Below are positions 54,184-63,879 of a stretch of DNA of 64,000 nucleotides, piece after piece. The notes beneath the pieces are model-generated. The model searched no databases, was not told the origin of the DNA, and saw nothing but the letters and a program-made list of their open reading frames with translations. Source of the DNA: Arthrobacter sp. E3 (lineage in GTDB: Bacteria > Actinomycetota > Actinomycetes > Actinomycetales > Micrococcaceae); contig NZ_JAFMPX010000016.1 in NCBI RefSeq assembly GCF_017353415.1, positions 1 through 64,000 of the forward strand, read 5' to 3'. The translations under genes and the position numbers were made by a program. The first letter of the stretch is position 1; each line of letters begins with the position of its first letter.

Positions 54184-55999
54184 GGGGCCCCTCCTGTTTG
54201 TCCTGCTGCTTGTCCTGCACCGGCTCCGCAGCCACAATGCGGTGAATGCTGAAACGGCGCTCCTGCCCCGTGTCAGGCAATCTTGCGCGGAGCGTGCCCG
54301 CTTCAAACGATACGGGCCGCAGTACTATGCGTTCAATAGTGCCCGTGGTGTCCACAGCGTGCAGCCTGACCTGTGCACCCTGCGCCATGGCTCCCCGCAA
54401 CGCCTCAATCACCAGAGCTGGACCGGATTCCCCACCACCCGCATCAGCCCAGATGGGCCGGCTGCGCAGTTTGGCAATGTGCGCCTGAACTTCATCGAGT
54501 GCTGTTTCCGGACGCATGGTTTCGGCACGTTCGGTTCCGGTGCGTACGAATTCGGCACTTATGGCGCCGGCTCGTGGCTGCGGCGTTATCGAGGGCTGCG
54601 GCGGCTCGGTGACGCCGGCGCTGGTTGCCGCTGTGATGAAGTATCGAAGAGATTGTGGCACAGCTGTGCTGCAATGAAGCTGTAAAAAGTTGAGGATCGC
54701 GTGTTCATCCAGGCCTGCACGGACGGCGTTCTCCAACGAGCCCTGACTGAAACGGTAAATGCCGGCCGTGCCATGACCCTCTGGTGTTGCCATGAGTTTG
54801 AGTTGTGCGGCCACGGTCGGTGCCAGGAAACCTGGGGCAACTGCTGTCAGGTCGCCCTGGATGAGAAAATGCTCGATCGGCGCTGGCAGCAGCCCGCCCA
54901 CGCAGGCGGCGGCAGCGTCCCAATCTGCGTTCGCTGCTGCAAACCCCGCGTTGGAGAGCGCACCTGCACCCGTGACTCCCATCAGTTCAAGCTCGGCCAG
55001 GATGCCCGGCAACTGCAGGGCCATCTGCTCACTCTGGCGTGGATGCAACCAGATTAAGAGGGAGAGCAGACTCGCTTCGGTCGGAGCAGCGAAGGTGGAT
55101 GTGCTTGTGCTGGTGGCAGCTGCCGCCTGGCTATTCAGTAGGGCCAGTGCCGAAACAACGTTGTGGCGCCACGTTGCTCCCTGCCGGTGCGGCGCAGCCG
55201 GAGCCAAAGGTCGTGTGATGCTTGGGGCCTGTGCGGTGGGCATGGCTTGCCGATCGTTGTGAAGCCATGCCTGCACCAGCACGATCCATCGCCCCGAGCG
55301 GTCCGCAGCACTCTCGTCGGTTTCGGTGACCCGCCACAGCTGGGCGGTGCTGTCCAGCGTGAGCAGCCCTGCTGCGGCGGCCAACTCAAGGTAAAAGCAC
55401 AGTTGTGCTTCATCCATGAATGTGGATTTGGCCAGCATCCGCAAGGTGCGCAGTCCTACGGCTCCGCCGCGCAACGAGTCAACACCAGTGGTTGAGACTA
55501 CATCGAGCAGTATGGCCATGCCGCGCAGGAGCGAATCGATGGCCCCTGCTGAGGCGTTGTCCCTCATTCTGGCCGGGACCGGGACGGATTCTGAAGGTGG
55601 AGGCAGGACACGCAGCGGCACCTCTGCAGCGAACTTGCTGCCCAAGGCCGGTGCAACGGAGGCGAGGGGAAGGAAGTGGTGGGTGCCGGCGTCGTGCTCC
55701 AACTGCTTTTGCTTGGGAGAGCCCTCAAGAACAAGAGCCAACTCATGCAGCCCGGTCAGGAATGGGTCATGGAGGGCGGATTGGGTGCCGGTATGAAGCG
55801 CGGACAAGGTCTGCAGTTGCGGGACGTTGAGCCTGTCCAGGGCCAGCTCGATGCTCGCCCGCATGGAAAGCCGCGCGGCCAGGGCGGCGAAGTCGGGCAC
55901 GGGAGGGGTCATGGCATCAGGGCGCAGGAGCAGCAGCCGCAGTAGCCCCGTGTCGGAACGGGCAGCCAGTTCTGCAGCAAAGGCGGCCAATGTGCCCAT
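54176..55999 (-). CDS. Helicase-associated (XPB/Ssl2-like) domain protein
   Basis: About 607 residues from ATG 55999; the frame extends to 56137 without support. Helical repeats such as RASIELALDRLNVPQLQTLSAL and a C-terminal beta part (VRLHAVDTTGTIERIVLRPVSFEAGTLRARLPDTGQERRFSIHRI) typify the actinobacterial helicase-associated protein found next to XPB. No Walker motifs, so not an enzyme by itself. Translationally coupled to the helicase and probably its partner. Confidence 0.85.
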   Translation of the reverse strand: MGTLAAFAAELAARSDTGLLRLLLLRPDAMTPPVPDFAALAARLSMRASIELALDRLNVPQLQTLSALHTGTQSALHDPFLTGLHELALVLEGSPKQKQLEHDAGTHHFLPLASVAPALGSKFAAEVPLRVLPPPSESVPVPARMRDNASAGAIDSLLRGMAILLDVVSTTGVDSLRGGAVGLRTLRMLAKSTFMDEAQLCFYLELAAAAGLLTLDSTAQLWRVTETDESAADRSGRWIVLVQAWLHNDRQAMPTAQAPSITRPLAPAAPHRQGATWRHNVVSALALLNSQAAAATSTSTSTFAAPTEASLLSLLIWLHPRQSEQMALQLPGILAELELMGVTGAGALSNAGFAAANADWDAAAACVGGLLPAPIEHFLIQGDLTAVAPGFLAPTVAAQLKLMATPEGHGTAGIYRFSQGSLENAVRAGLDEHAILNFLQLHCSTAVPQSLRYFITAATSAGVTEPPQPSITPQPRAGAISAEFVRTGTERAETMRPETALDEVQAHIAKLRSRPIWADAGGGESGPALVIEALRGAMAQGAQVRLHAVDTTGTIERIVLRPVSFEAGTLRARLPDTGQERRFSIHRIVAAEPVQDKQQDKQEGPHG

Positions 56000-56016
56000 G
56001 GTCGCAGTGGGAAGAC

Positions 56017-56256
56017 TCAGAGCCGGCGTCGGATGGCCACCGACCGCAGGATGCTGGCGCCCATCATCAAAAATGCTGCGGGAAGGGCGATCATGGCGAT
56101 CCAGTTGAAGCCGGGCCACGGGGTGCCGCCGGCCCATTTACTCAGCAACACCACGATCAGGGCGACAAGCGCAGCAAGGGCCAAGGCCATCGCTGTGTAG
56201 TTGAAGATCTGCCATCCACGGTTCACGGTTTGCGGTGCAGAAAAAAGTTGGCTCAT
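56017..56256 (-). CDS. Small two-helix membrane protein
   Basis: 79 residues from ATG 56256. Two membrane segments (ALALAALVALIVVLLSKWA and WIAMIALPAAFLMMGASIL) separated by WAGGTPWPGFN, with a basic C-terminus RRRL. No ribosome-binding site; TTGTGC and TAGCGT lie at promoter spacing seven bases before the ATG, so a leaderless mRNA is possible. Lies 17 bases upstream of the helicase-associated gene. Unknown function. Confidence 0.75.
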   Translation of the reverse strand: MSQLFSAPQTVNRGWQIFNYTAMALALAALVALIVVLLSKWAGGTPWPGFNWIAMIALPAAFLMMGASILRSVAIRRRL

Positions 56257-56456
56257 GAACATAACGCTAACAGCGGACAGGTTTGGCACAAAGCCGCAGC
56301 AGTTTGCCCAACACGGTAACCTAGAAGCGAGTAGGGCTGCACAATCCGTGACTAAAGGCACCGGCCGTTCATTTCACGGCCCCGTCCTGAGCGAACATGT
56401 TTCGCATCGGCACAGGACACGGCTCGCCGCAACATGATTCTTAAGGGGTAAAGCAA

Positions 56457-56837
56457 GTGCCTATCGGCAAAGTGAAGTGGTACGACAACGAAAAAGGCTT
56501 CGGCATCATCGCTGCCGACGACGGCCGTGAAGTTTTCCTGCGCGCAAACGCCCTGCCTGCGAACGCGGGCGACATCAAGCCCGGCATGCGCATGGAATTT
56601 GGTGTCGCCGATGGACGCAAGGGCGCCCAAGCCATGGCTGCAAAAATCCTTGATCGCAGCGCTTCCGTTGCCAAGGCGAAGCGGATGCCCGCTCGTGACC
56701 TGGCCCCGATTGTGCAGGACGTGGTTTCCTTGCTGGAAAGCTCCATTGGATCCCTGACCAACGGCAAGTATCCTGACGGCGACGCGAGCAAGATTGCCGC
56801 AGCGCTGCGCAAGGTTGCCGACAACTTCGACGCATAA
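56457..56837 (+). CDS. Cold-shock domain protein with C-terminal extension
   Basis: 126 residues from GTG 56457 (AAGGGG nine bases upstream). The first 67 residues are a cold-shock domain with KWYDNEKGFGII (RNP1 region) and VFLRANAL in place of the usual VFVHFS-type RNP2. The remaining 60 residues are helical and not seen in short CspA proteins (about 67 residues); actinobacterial CspB-like proteins next to DUF3027 share this longer form. Binds single-stranded nucleic acid by family. Confidence 0.9.
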   Translation: MPIGKVKWYDNEKGFGIIAADDGREVFLRANALPANAGDIKPGMRMEFGVADGRKGAQAMAAKILDRSASVAKAKRMPARDLAPIVQDVVSLLESSIGSLTNGKYPDGDASKIAAALRKVADNFDA

Positions 56838-56848
56838 CGGTGCCCATC

Positions 56849-57370
56849 ATGACCGAACTTCCCGACGAACTCGCCGCACCCTCCTCTCCCAGCGAAACGC
56901 CGCGCCCCGGCGTTCCGCTTTGGCGACTGGGAAAGCCAGATGCCTTTCTGGCTGCAGACGTGGCCACTGCCCGCACCGCTGTGCAGGAGATTGCAGGTCC
57001 GGATGACATCGGGGAGCATCTCGGTGCCCGTAGTGAGGGCATCCGATGTGTGAGCCACCTGTTTGAGTCAAAGAAGCCCGGATATCAGGGCTGGGTGTGG
57101 TTCGCCACGCTCTCCCGAGTGGCACGGGACAAGGGTGCCACCGTCAATGAGGTGGGGATGCTGCCCACAAACGACTCCGTGCTGGCCCCGGCCTGGGTGC
57201 CCTGGTCTGAGCGCGTGCGGCCCGAAGACACGGAACACGAAGAGCCTCAGCGTGTTGCCGCAGCGGCCAGTTCCGCTGAGGTTGAAGCCGAAGCTGGTGC
57301 GGACGAGGTTGACGAGGCACGCCCTGTCGAAACTGATGACCAGGATGACGGCGACAGCGGACGAGCATAA
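56849..57370 (+). CDS. DUF3027 domain protein
   Basis: 173 residues from ATG 56849, 12 bases after the cold-shock gene, so probably co-transcribed. The core (SHLFESKKPGYQGWVWFATLSRVARDKGATVNEVGMLPTNDSVLAPAWVPWSERVRPED) is the DUF3027 signature; the last 50 residues are very acidic (Glu/Asp/Ala). Cytoplasmic, unknown role. Confidence 0.86.
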   Translation: MTELPDELAAPSSPSETPRPGVPLWRLGKPDAFLAADVATARTAVQEIAGPDDIGEHLGARSEGIRCVSHLFESKKPGYQGWVWFATLSRVARDKGATVNEVGMLPTNDSVLAPAWVPWSERVRPEDTEHEEPQRVAAAASSAEVEAEAGADEVDEARPVETDDQDDGDSGRA

Positions 57371-57390
57371 ATAAAAGACATCTATAAAAA

Positions 57391-57422
57391 GTGGGCCCCG
57401 ACGGATTCCGGCGGGGCCCACT
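57391..57422. terminator. Bidirectional terminator between DUF3027 and serC
   Basis: GTGGGCCCCG pairs with CGGGGCCCAC around a 12-base loop. On the minus strand TTTTTATA follows, a good U-run for serC; on the plus strand CTCCTTATAT follows. Confidence 0.85.
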
Positions 57423-57445
57423 CCTTATATAGGTACCTATGGTGC

Positions 57446-58588
<1,143 letters not shown>

Positions 58589-58755
58589 TTATGTGTTGGA
58601 AGGTGTTTGGCCCCAAGGGCTGAGGTCAATTCTGCCGCAGAATCGGCCTCAAGAGAAAAATGAGCCAAGTGGAGGAAATCTCGTGACATGCAATGAGTTC
58701 CGCAGAGTGGAGTTGTTTCCTCGTATTGCGGCGATCAGGATAACGTAGACAGTAA

Positions 58756-58774
58756 TAAGGTTGCTCTAAAATCT
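58756..58774. promoter_or_regulatory. Weak DtxR-like box overlapping the -10 of the regulator gene
   Basis: TAAGGTTGCTCTAAAATCT agrees with the DtxR/IdeR consensus at about 11 of 19 positions and overlaps a TAAAAT -10 (58767-58772) about 27 bases before the regulator start. Possibly autoregulatory, but the match is poor. Confidence 0.3.
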
Positions 58775-58799
58775 TGCCCAATTACCGGAGGTTGCTGAC

Positions 58800-59495
58800 A
58801 TGGCTGATCTGATTGACACGACAGAAATGTACTTGCGCACCATCTTGGAGCTGGAAGAAGAGAACATCGTCGCGCTGCGGGCCCGCATCGCAGAGCGCTT
58901 GCACCATTCAGGTCCCACGGTCTCCCAAACCATCGGACGAATGGAACGCGACGGGCTTGTCATTGTTTCCGGTGACAGGCATCTTGAACTGACGCCGGAA
59001 GGCCGAAGCAAGGCCACCCGCGTCATGCGCAAGCACCGCCTTGCAGAGCGGCTTCTGGCCGATGTGATCGGCTTGGACTGGGCCTATGTGCATGAAGAAG
59101 CCTGCCGCTGGGAACACGTCATGAGCGAACGCGTCGAGCAACGCCTGTTTGAACTGTTGGGCAAACCAGAGGAGTCCCCCTACGGCAACCCGATTCCTGG
59201 GCTTGAAGAGCTGGGCGGCGAAGTTGCTCCCCTCTTCTCCGCAGGGCTGCAGACCCTTGTCAATGCCATGACAACGTACTCAGCTGGGCAGGAAGTAGTC
59301 ATTCATCGCCTGTCCGAGCGCATTCAAGTGGAGCCGGAACTGCTGGCCCAGCTCGATGAGGGCGGGTTGCGCCCGGGAGCCAGGATCTCCCTGGAAAGGG
59401 TAGGGGAGTACATCTCGGTTCGCGTGCCCGGTATAGAAGGTGCGCTGGAGCTGCCCCCCGAAGTAGCCTCCCACATCTTCGTTTCCATGAGTTAG
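58800..59495 (+). CDS. DtxR/IdeR-type metal-dependent repressor
   Basis: 231 residues from ATG 58800 with GGAGG nine bases upstream. N-terminal winged helix with TVSQTIGRMERDGLV, then the metal-site helix VHEEACRWEHVMSERVEQRL, containing the Cys-x-x-Glu-His set of the primary DtxR metal site. C-terminal SH3-like domain from about residue 150, so a full-length IdeR/DtxR protein rather than a short MntR. It probably binds the box ahead of the siderophore-interacting protein. Confidence 0.93.
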   Translation: MADLIDTTEMYLRTILELEEENIVALRARIAERLHHSGPTVSQTIGRMERDGLVIVSGDRHLELTPEGRSKATRVMRKHRLAERLLADVIGLDWAYVHEEACRWEHVMSERVEQRLFELLGKPEESPYGNPIPGLEELGGEVAPLFSAGLQTLVNAMTTYSAGQEVVIHRLSERIQVEPELLAQLDEGGLRPGARISLERVGEYISVRVPGIEGALELPPEVASHIFVSMS

Positions 59496-59583
59496 CTCAC
59501 AGTGTTCCTCTTTCCTGTGAATTAAAACACAGGGTAAGGTCCCGGATGCCTGCGGAATCCGCCCCAACCTTGGCAGGCGGTTA

Positions 59584-59614
59584 TTGACAATTCAGATAAC
59601 GGAATTGTTACGAT
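59584..59614 (+). promoter_or_regulatory. Candidate promoter ahead of riboswitch 1
   Basis: TTGACA at 59584-59589 and TACGAT at 59609-59614 with a 19-base spacer, the latter preceded by TGT. It lies about 75-100 bases before the riboswitch core. 59496-59583 contains nothing assignable. Confidence 0.45.
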
Positions 59615-59689
59615 TACCATTTTTACCGTATAGTGGCGAACTGGCGCCGTAATCAAAGCGTTACCATCCTGCGACACCGAACCTTGCCT

Positions 59690-59905
59690 TCGCAGGCTGG
59701 TCATTCATCACTGAGGCAAGGACGGAGGAACCACATTCGGCAGACAAATAAGTCTGCCTTGGGGTGAAGTCCTCGCTTGCAACCACATCAGCTTTCGACG
59801 CAGTCCATCTGACTGCTCCATGGCTACTCGTGTGCCAAAAGCGTGGGCCGGAGAACAGAAACACTCTCAGATCCGAATCCGACAGCTAACTTCGCAGGTG
59901 CTTTA
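59690..59905 (+). ncRNA. ydaO-type (c-di-AMP) riboswitch 1
   Basis: Conserved ydaO-yuaA blocks occur in order: GGAGGAACCA (59725-59734), CTTGGGGTGAAGTCC (about 59758), TCCGAATCC followed by GACAGCTAACTTCGCAGG (59872-59898). An internal hairpin (GGCAGAC-aaataa-GTCTGCC) fits a known variable arm. It leads directly to the M23 peptidase start at 59920. In actinobacteria this class controls cell-wall hydrolases, usually turning expression off when c-di-AMP is high. Boundaries are approximate. Confidence 0.88.
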
Positions 59906-59919
59906 CAGAGAGGCAATTT

Positions 59920-60729
59920 GTGTCAGACGTTAAACTGCGAGGCCGCCGTCGTGCGTCGTCGCCGGCATCCCACGCGACCGTGACAGCTCCCGGCGGTCGC
60001 CGTGAAGCTTTGACCATGGAGCGCGCAAACTCCACATCAACCATTTCGGTGGCTGCACGCTTGCGCACCGGCTCCGCCAGCGGAGCAGGCCAAAAAGTCG
60101 GTGTCGCGATGGCTGCAACAGGCTTGCTCCTTGCAGTCACCCTGCCCACCGCACAGGGTGTAAACACCGAAAACATGGAGCCCGTGGCCGCTACGTCCGT
60201 GGAAACCGTTGTATCGGCGGGGGCTGAGATCCCTATTAGCTTCGCTGTGCCCGAAGTTTCCAGTCATTTGAACCCGGACGGACAGCTCAAGGAAACCCTG
60301 AAAGTCAAGGCGTCCAATGTCACGCGGCAGGCAGCCAAGGGAACCCTCTCGGCGCCATTGAAGTCGATGGAGATGAGCTCACCCTTCGGCGGACGGATCA
60401 ACCCGCTCACCGGACAAATGGGTGAACAGCACACCGGCCAGGACTTTGCCATTGCCTGTGGCAACCAAGTACTTTCAGCTGCTGGCGGGGTCGTCACGTT
60501 CGCAGGCTGGCACAGCTACGGTGGAGGCAACCGCGTGGTCGTGGACCACGGCAACGGCCTCTCAACGTCCTACAACCACATGAGCGAGATCAGCGTCAAG
60601 GTCGGCCAGACGGTCGCTCGCGCCGCTCAGGTGGGCGTCAGTGGCACCACCGGCGCTTCCACCGGCTGCCACCTGCACTTCGAAGTGATCGTGGACGACG
60701 AAACCGTCGACCCGATCGACTGGCTTTAA
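59920..60729 (+). CDS. M23 (LytM-type) peptidoglycan endopeptidase
   Basis: 269 residues from GTG 59920 with AGAGG six bases upstream. A long basic N-terminus (about 60 residues) precedes a membrane/signal segment (KVGVAMAATGLLLAVTLP). The M23 domain (about 150-267) has zinc ligands in GEQHTGQDFA and GCHLHFEV and the AAGGVVTFAGWHSYGGGNRVVVDHGNGLST core. Exported or anchored outside, cutting peptidoglycan cross-bridges. Controlled by the riboswitch immediately upstream. Confidence 0.93.
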   Translation: MSDVKLRGRRRASSPASHATVTAPGGRREALTMERANSTSTISVAARLRTGSASGAGQKVGVAMAATGLLLAVTLPTAQGVNTENMEPVAATSVETVVSAGAEIPISFAVPEVSSHLNPDGQLKETLKVKASNVTRQAAKGTLSAPLKSMEMSSPFGGRINPLTGQMGEQHTGQDFAIACGNQVLSAAGGVVTFAGWHSYGGGNRVVVDHGNGLSTSYNHMSEISVKVGQTVARAAQVGVSGTTGASTGCHLHFEVIVDDETVDPIDWL

Positions 60730-60854
60730 TTCCTACACAAGCGGAGTTAAGTTGCGACTTAGTCACATGACCGTGACCTGAACGTGACATTAGGAAAAAA
60801 CTGTTGTACCGTCGTAACCGCGTCTACTTCCAATAAAAGTAAGCGCCCATGAAT

Positions 60855-61080
60855 AGATTGCCTAGCTCTGCCACTGCTCATGGTCCGTTCGTATCAATCG
60901 TCTGGCAGGGGCGGGGGAACCAAAAATCGGACTTCGCACTTAGCTGAAGTCCTTGGGGTGAAGCCGCGAAACGTTCAACATAAAAAAAGATCACATGATC
61001 TTTTCTGTGTCCAAACGTGGAGCGGCCGGGTGACTCCCATCCGAATCCGACAGCTTACCTCGCAGGCATTGGGAGAGGAA
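60855..61080 (+). ncRNA. ydaO-type (c-di-AMP) riboswitch 2
   Basis: Same conserved blocks as riboswitch 1: GGGGGAACCA (about 60912), CTTGGGGTGAAGCCGCG (about 60953), ATCCGAATCC and GACAGCTTACCTCGCAGG (about 61049-61066). An inserted hairpin AAAAGATCATG-like (AAAAAAGATCA tgTGATCTTTT) occupies one arm. It sits between the M23 gene and the NlpC/P60 gene. Confidence 0.88.
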
Positions 61081-61086
61081 ACCTTC

Positions 61087-61950
61087 TTGGCTTCAAATAC
61101 TGCCCTTGGGCGCCACCGCGCCCAGGCTACTAAGACCACTTCGATGTCAACTATCAAAAAAGCCGTCAGCTCCAACGCTGGCGGGGTTGGCCGTCAAGCA
61201 GCCGTTATCGTTGCGGCCTCAGGTCTCGTACTGACTTCCGGCATCGCAGCAAACGCAGCTACCCCCACCGTCGAGCGTGCCTCTGACGGTGCAACTACGC
61301 TAAACATGAACACGGGACTTGCTTCCGCGATCACGGCAGCATCCACGGTGAAGATTTCCTTCGCCGCACCCAGCATCACCTCCACCCCCGCTCCGGCTCC
61401 TGTCGTTGAAAAGCCGGTAGTTGTAGCGGCCCAGAGCAACGAAGTTGTTGCAGAGCCCGCAGCAGAAGTTGTAGCAGCCCCCGCAGCAGAAGTTGCAGCA
61501 GCACCTGCTGTAGCAGCACCTGCTGTAGCAGCACCGGCTCCGGCAGCACCGGCTCCGGCAGCACAAGTAACCGTCAACACGCCAGCTCCTGTGAAGGCTG
61601 CTCCGAAGGTCACCAAGAGCGGCATCGGCGCCACCATCGCCAGCGCAGCACTGTCCCAGCTCGGCGTTGCCCAGGACTGCACGGCGCTTGCCAGCAACTC
61701 ACTGGCTGCCGCTGGAATCAACTTCCACGACTGGCCGGCAGGCTACCTGAGCTTGGGTCGCACGGTTTCGGCCGCCGAAGCCCAGCCCGGTGACCTCATT
61801 TACTACGCAGACGGCGGCATGGGCATGGCTCACATCGCTGTTTACATTGGCAACGGCCAGGCCGTCCACGGTGGATGGAATGGCGGCACGACCGCAATCT
61901 TCTCCGCCAATGTTGGCTCGGGCCCCGTCTTCATTGCGATGGGCCACTAA
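61087..61950 (+). CDS. NlpC/P60-type cell-wall hydrolase with Ala/Pro-rich linker
   Basis: 287 residues from TTG 61087, chosen because AGAGGAAA precedes it and because earlier frames run through the riboswitch. Signal peptide ending near ANAAT (about residue 58), then a VVAAPAAEV-type Ala/Pro-rich repeat linker (about 110-165), and a C-terminal NlpC/P60-like domain with Cys in AQDCTALASNSLAAAGI, PGDLIYYADGG, His in MAHIAVYIGNGQAVHGG. Cleaves peptidoglycan stem peptides outside the cell. Confidence 0.9.
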   Translation: MASNTALGRHRAQATKTTSMSTIKKAVSSNAGGVGRQAAVIVAASGLVLTSGIAANAATPTVERASDGATTLNMNTGLASAITAASTVKISFAAPSITSTPAPAPVVEKPVVVAAQSNEVVAEPAAEVVAAPAAEVAAAPAVAAPAVAAPAPAAPAPAAQVTVNTPAPVKAAPKVTKSGIGATIASAALSQLGVAQDCTALASNSLAAAGINFHDWPAGYLSLGRTVSAAEAQPGDLIYYADGGMGMAHIAVYIGNGQAVHGGWNGGTTAIFSANVGSGPVFIAMGH

Positions 61951-61965
61951 TACGGTTTTACCCCA

Positions 61966-61993
61966 ATGAACCCCGTCCTCGGACGGGGTTCAT
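61966..61993 (+). terminator. Intrinsic terminator after the NlpC/P60 gene
   Basis: Perfect 13-bp stem ATGAACCCCGTCC / GGACGGGGTTCAT with a 2-base loop followed by TTATTTAA. 61994-62142 holds no gene. Confidence 0.92.
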
Positions 61994-62142
61994 TTATTTA
62001 ACCTGTCTGTGCCTTTTGGTTGGCCGAATTGTGCCGCCTCTCACAAAATGTGCATCGAAACGGGACCAGTGGACAATGTTTTTCGGTCAACATTGTCAAC
62101 TACTGCAAATTCGAATGTGGGATGAGGCTGCCACCACCGGCT

Positions 62143-63879
62143 TCAGCCGCTGACGTTGCCGACTTCTCGCTGTGTGGAGGCTACATGCCTTGCCGCAGCA
62201 TGTCTGCCCTGCGCATGCACACTCTTTGCATCGACACTTGCATTGGCACCTTCCACCGCCGCGACCCCGGCATGAGCGCCCTGGGCATTTTCAAGGGGAG
62301 GAGCAACACCGGCAGGATCAGCGTCCACCATCTTCACGGTCTCGCGATCAATGCTGGTGGCCAGCGGGATCTCCTTGATGAACAACAGCAAGATGCCCGC
62401 CAGCAGAAGCAGCGGAACCATATAAACGAAAATGGGTGTCAGCGCGTCATTGTAGGAGCCGATAACAATGGAGCGCACCTGATCGGGGAGCTTGCGCACA
62501 ATTTGAGGAGTCAGCGAGTTCAAGCTGCCGGCTCCCTGCCCTGAACCGCCTCCGCTGCCAGCCATACGTTCGGTCAGGATTTGCGTCAGCCGGTGAGCGA
62601 ACAAGCTGCCCACAACGGCCGATCCCAGCGAAGCACCGATTTGGCGGAAGTAGTTGTTGGATGCAGTGGCCATGCCGACTTGGGAATTCGGAAACTGGTT
62701 TTGCACAATCAACACCAGGATCTGCATGCTGGTGCCCAAGCCAATGCCCATGATGGCCAGGTATACGCAAATGACCCACACGGGCATCGAAACCGTCATG
62801 CTGGACAGCAGCACCAGTGCGAACGCCACGATGAACATGCCGGTGATGGGGAGCCACTTGTAGCGGCCGGTCTTGCTGACCAGCTGTCCGGACACGATAG
62901 AGGTTACGAGCAGCCCAGCCATCATGGGGATCATGAGGAAACCTGCTTGTGTTGCGTTGGCCCCCGTGACCATCTGCAAGTAGGTCGGCAGGTACGCGAG
63001 CGTGCCGAACATGGCGATGCCCGTGATTAGACCGGCCGCTGTGGTGAGGTTGAAGTTGCGGTCCTTGAACAGGTGCAGCGACATGATGGGGTGGTCGGCC
63101 CGGTGTTCAATCCACACAAACAAGGCTGCGGCGGCTATGGTTCCTGCACTCATGCCGATGATCTGAGGAGAAGTCCAGTCGTATTTGGTGCCGCCCCATG
63201 TGCTCACCAACACCAGCAATGTCGAGGTGATGCCCAGCAACGCCATGCCAGCAACGTCGATACGGGCTTTGTTGCGCGGGTGTTTGGGCAGGCGCAGGAA
63301 GAGCAGTGCGGAAATGATGGCCAATATCCCCAGCGGAATATTCATCCACAAGCCCCACCGCCAACCGATCCCATCGGTAAACCAGCCGCCCAGCAAGGGC
63401 CCAGCCACGGATGACAGTGCAAAGACCCCACCCATCACTCCCATGTACCGCCCACGCTCACGGGCCGGGACGACGTCGGCAATAATCGCCTGCGACAGCA
63501 GCATCAAGCCACCGCCGCCGAGACCCTGAACTCCCCGGCCAATGATCAGCCACGTCATGTCCTGGGCAAATCCACCCACAATGGAGCCGAAGATGAACAC
63601 CGAAATGGCGCCGATGAACAAGCCTTTGCGGCCAATCAAGTCCCCGAGCTTCCCGTAAATTGGCAGCATGATGGTAGAGGCCAGGATGTAAATGGTGATG
63701 ACCCAGAGCATTTCGTCGACGCCATTGAGCTCGCCAACAATGGTGGGCAGGGCCGTACTGAAAATAGTTTGGTCAAGGGATGCAAGCAGCATCGTGAGCA
63801 TGAGCCCGGCAAAAACAAGCAGGATGCTGCGACGATCACTCGTGACGGGCGGATGCGCCGTTTGGGTCATTGTAGTCAT
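62143..63879 (-). CDS. DHA2 family MFS drug exporter (second copy)
   Basis: 578 residues, about 14 membrane segments. LDQTIFSTALPTIVGEL, GKLGDLIGRKGL, ADVVPARERGRYMGVMGGVFALSSVAGPLLGGW and the GAMFGTLAYLPTYLQM-like stretch align closely with the exporter at 12768-14429. The hydrophilic Ala/His-rich C-terminal tail (about 60 residues) differs. GAGGAAC precedes ATG 63879. Drug spectrum unknown. Confidence 0.93.
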   Translation of the reverse strand: MTTMTQTAHPPVTSDRRSILLVFAGLMLTMLLASLDQTIFSTALPTIVGELNGVDEMLWVITIYILASTIMLPIYGKLGDLIGRKGLFIGAISVFIFGSIVGGFAQDMTWLIIGRGVQGLGGGGLMLLSQAIIADVVPARERGRYMGVMGGVFALSSVAGPLLGGWFTDGIGWRWGLWMNIPLGILAIISALLFLRLPKHPRNKARIDVAGMALLGITSTLLVLVSTWGGTKYDWTSPQIIGMSAGTIAAAALFVWIEHRADHPIMSLHLFKDRNFNLTTAAGLITGIAMFGTLAYLPTYLQMVTGANATQAGFLMIPMMAGLLVTSIVSGQLVSKTGRYKWLPITGMFIVAFALVLLSSMTVSMPVWVICVYLAIMGIGLGTSMQILVLIVQNQFPNSQVGMATASNNYFRQIGASLGSAVVGSLFAHRLTQILTERMAGSGGGSGQGAGSLNSLTPQIVRKLPDQVRSIVIGSYNDALTPIFVYMVPLLLLAGILLLFIKEIPLATSIDRETVKMVDADPAGVAPPLENAQGAHAGVAAVEGANASVDAKSVHAQGRHAAARHVASTQREVGNVSG

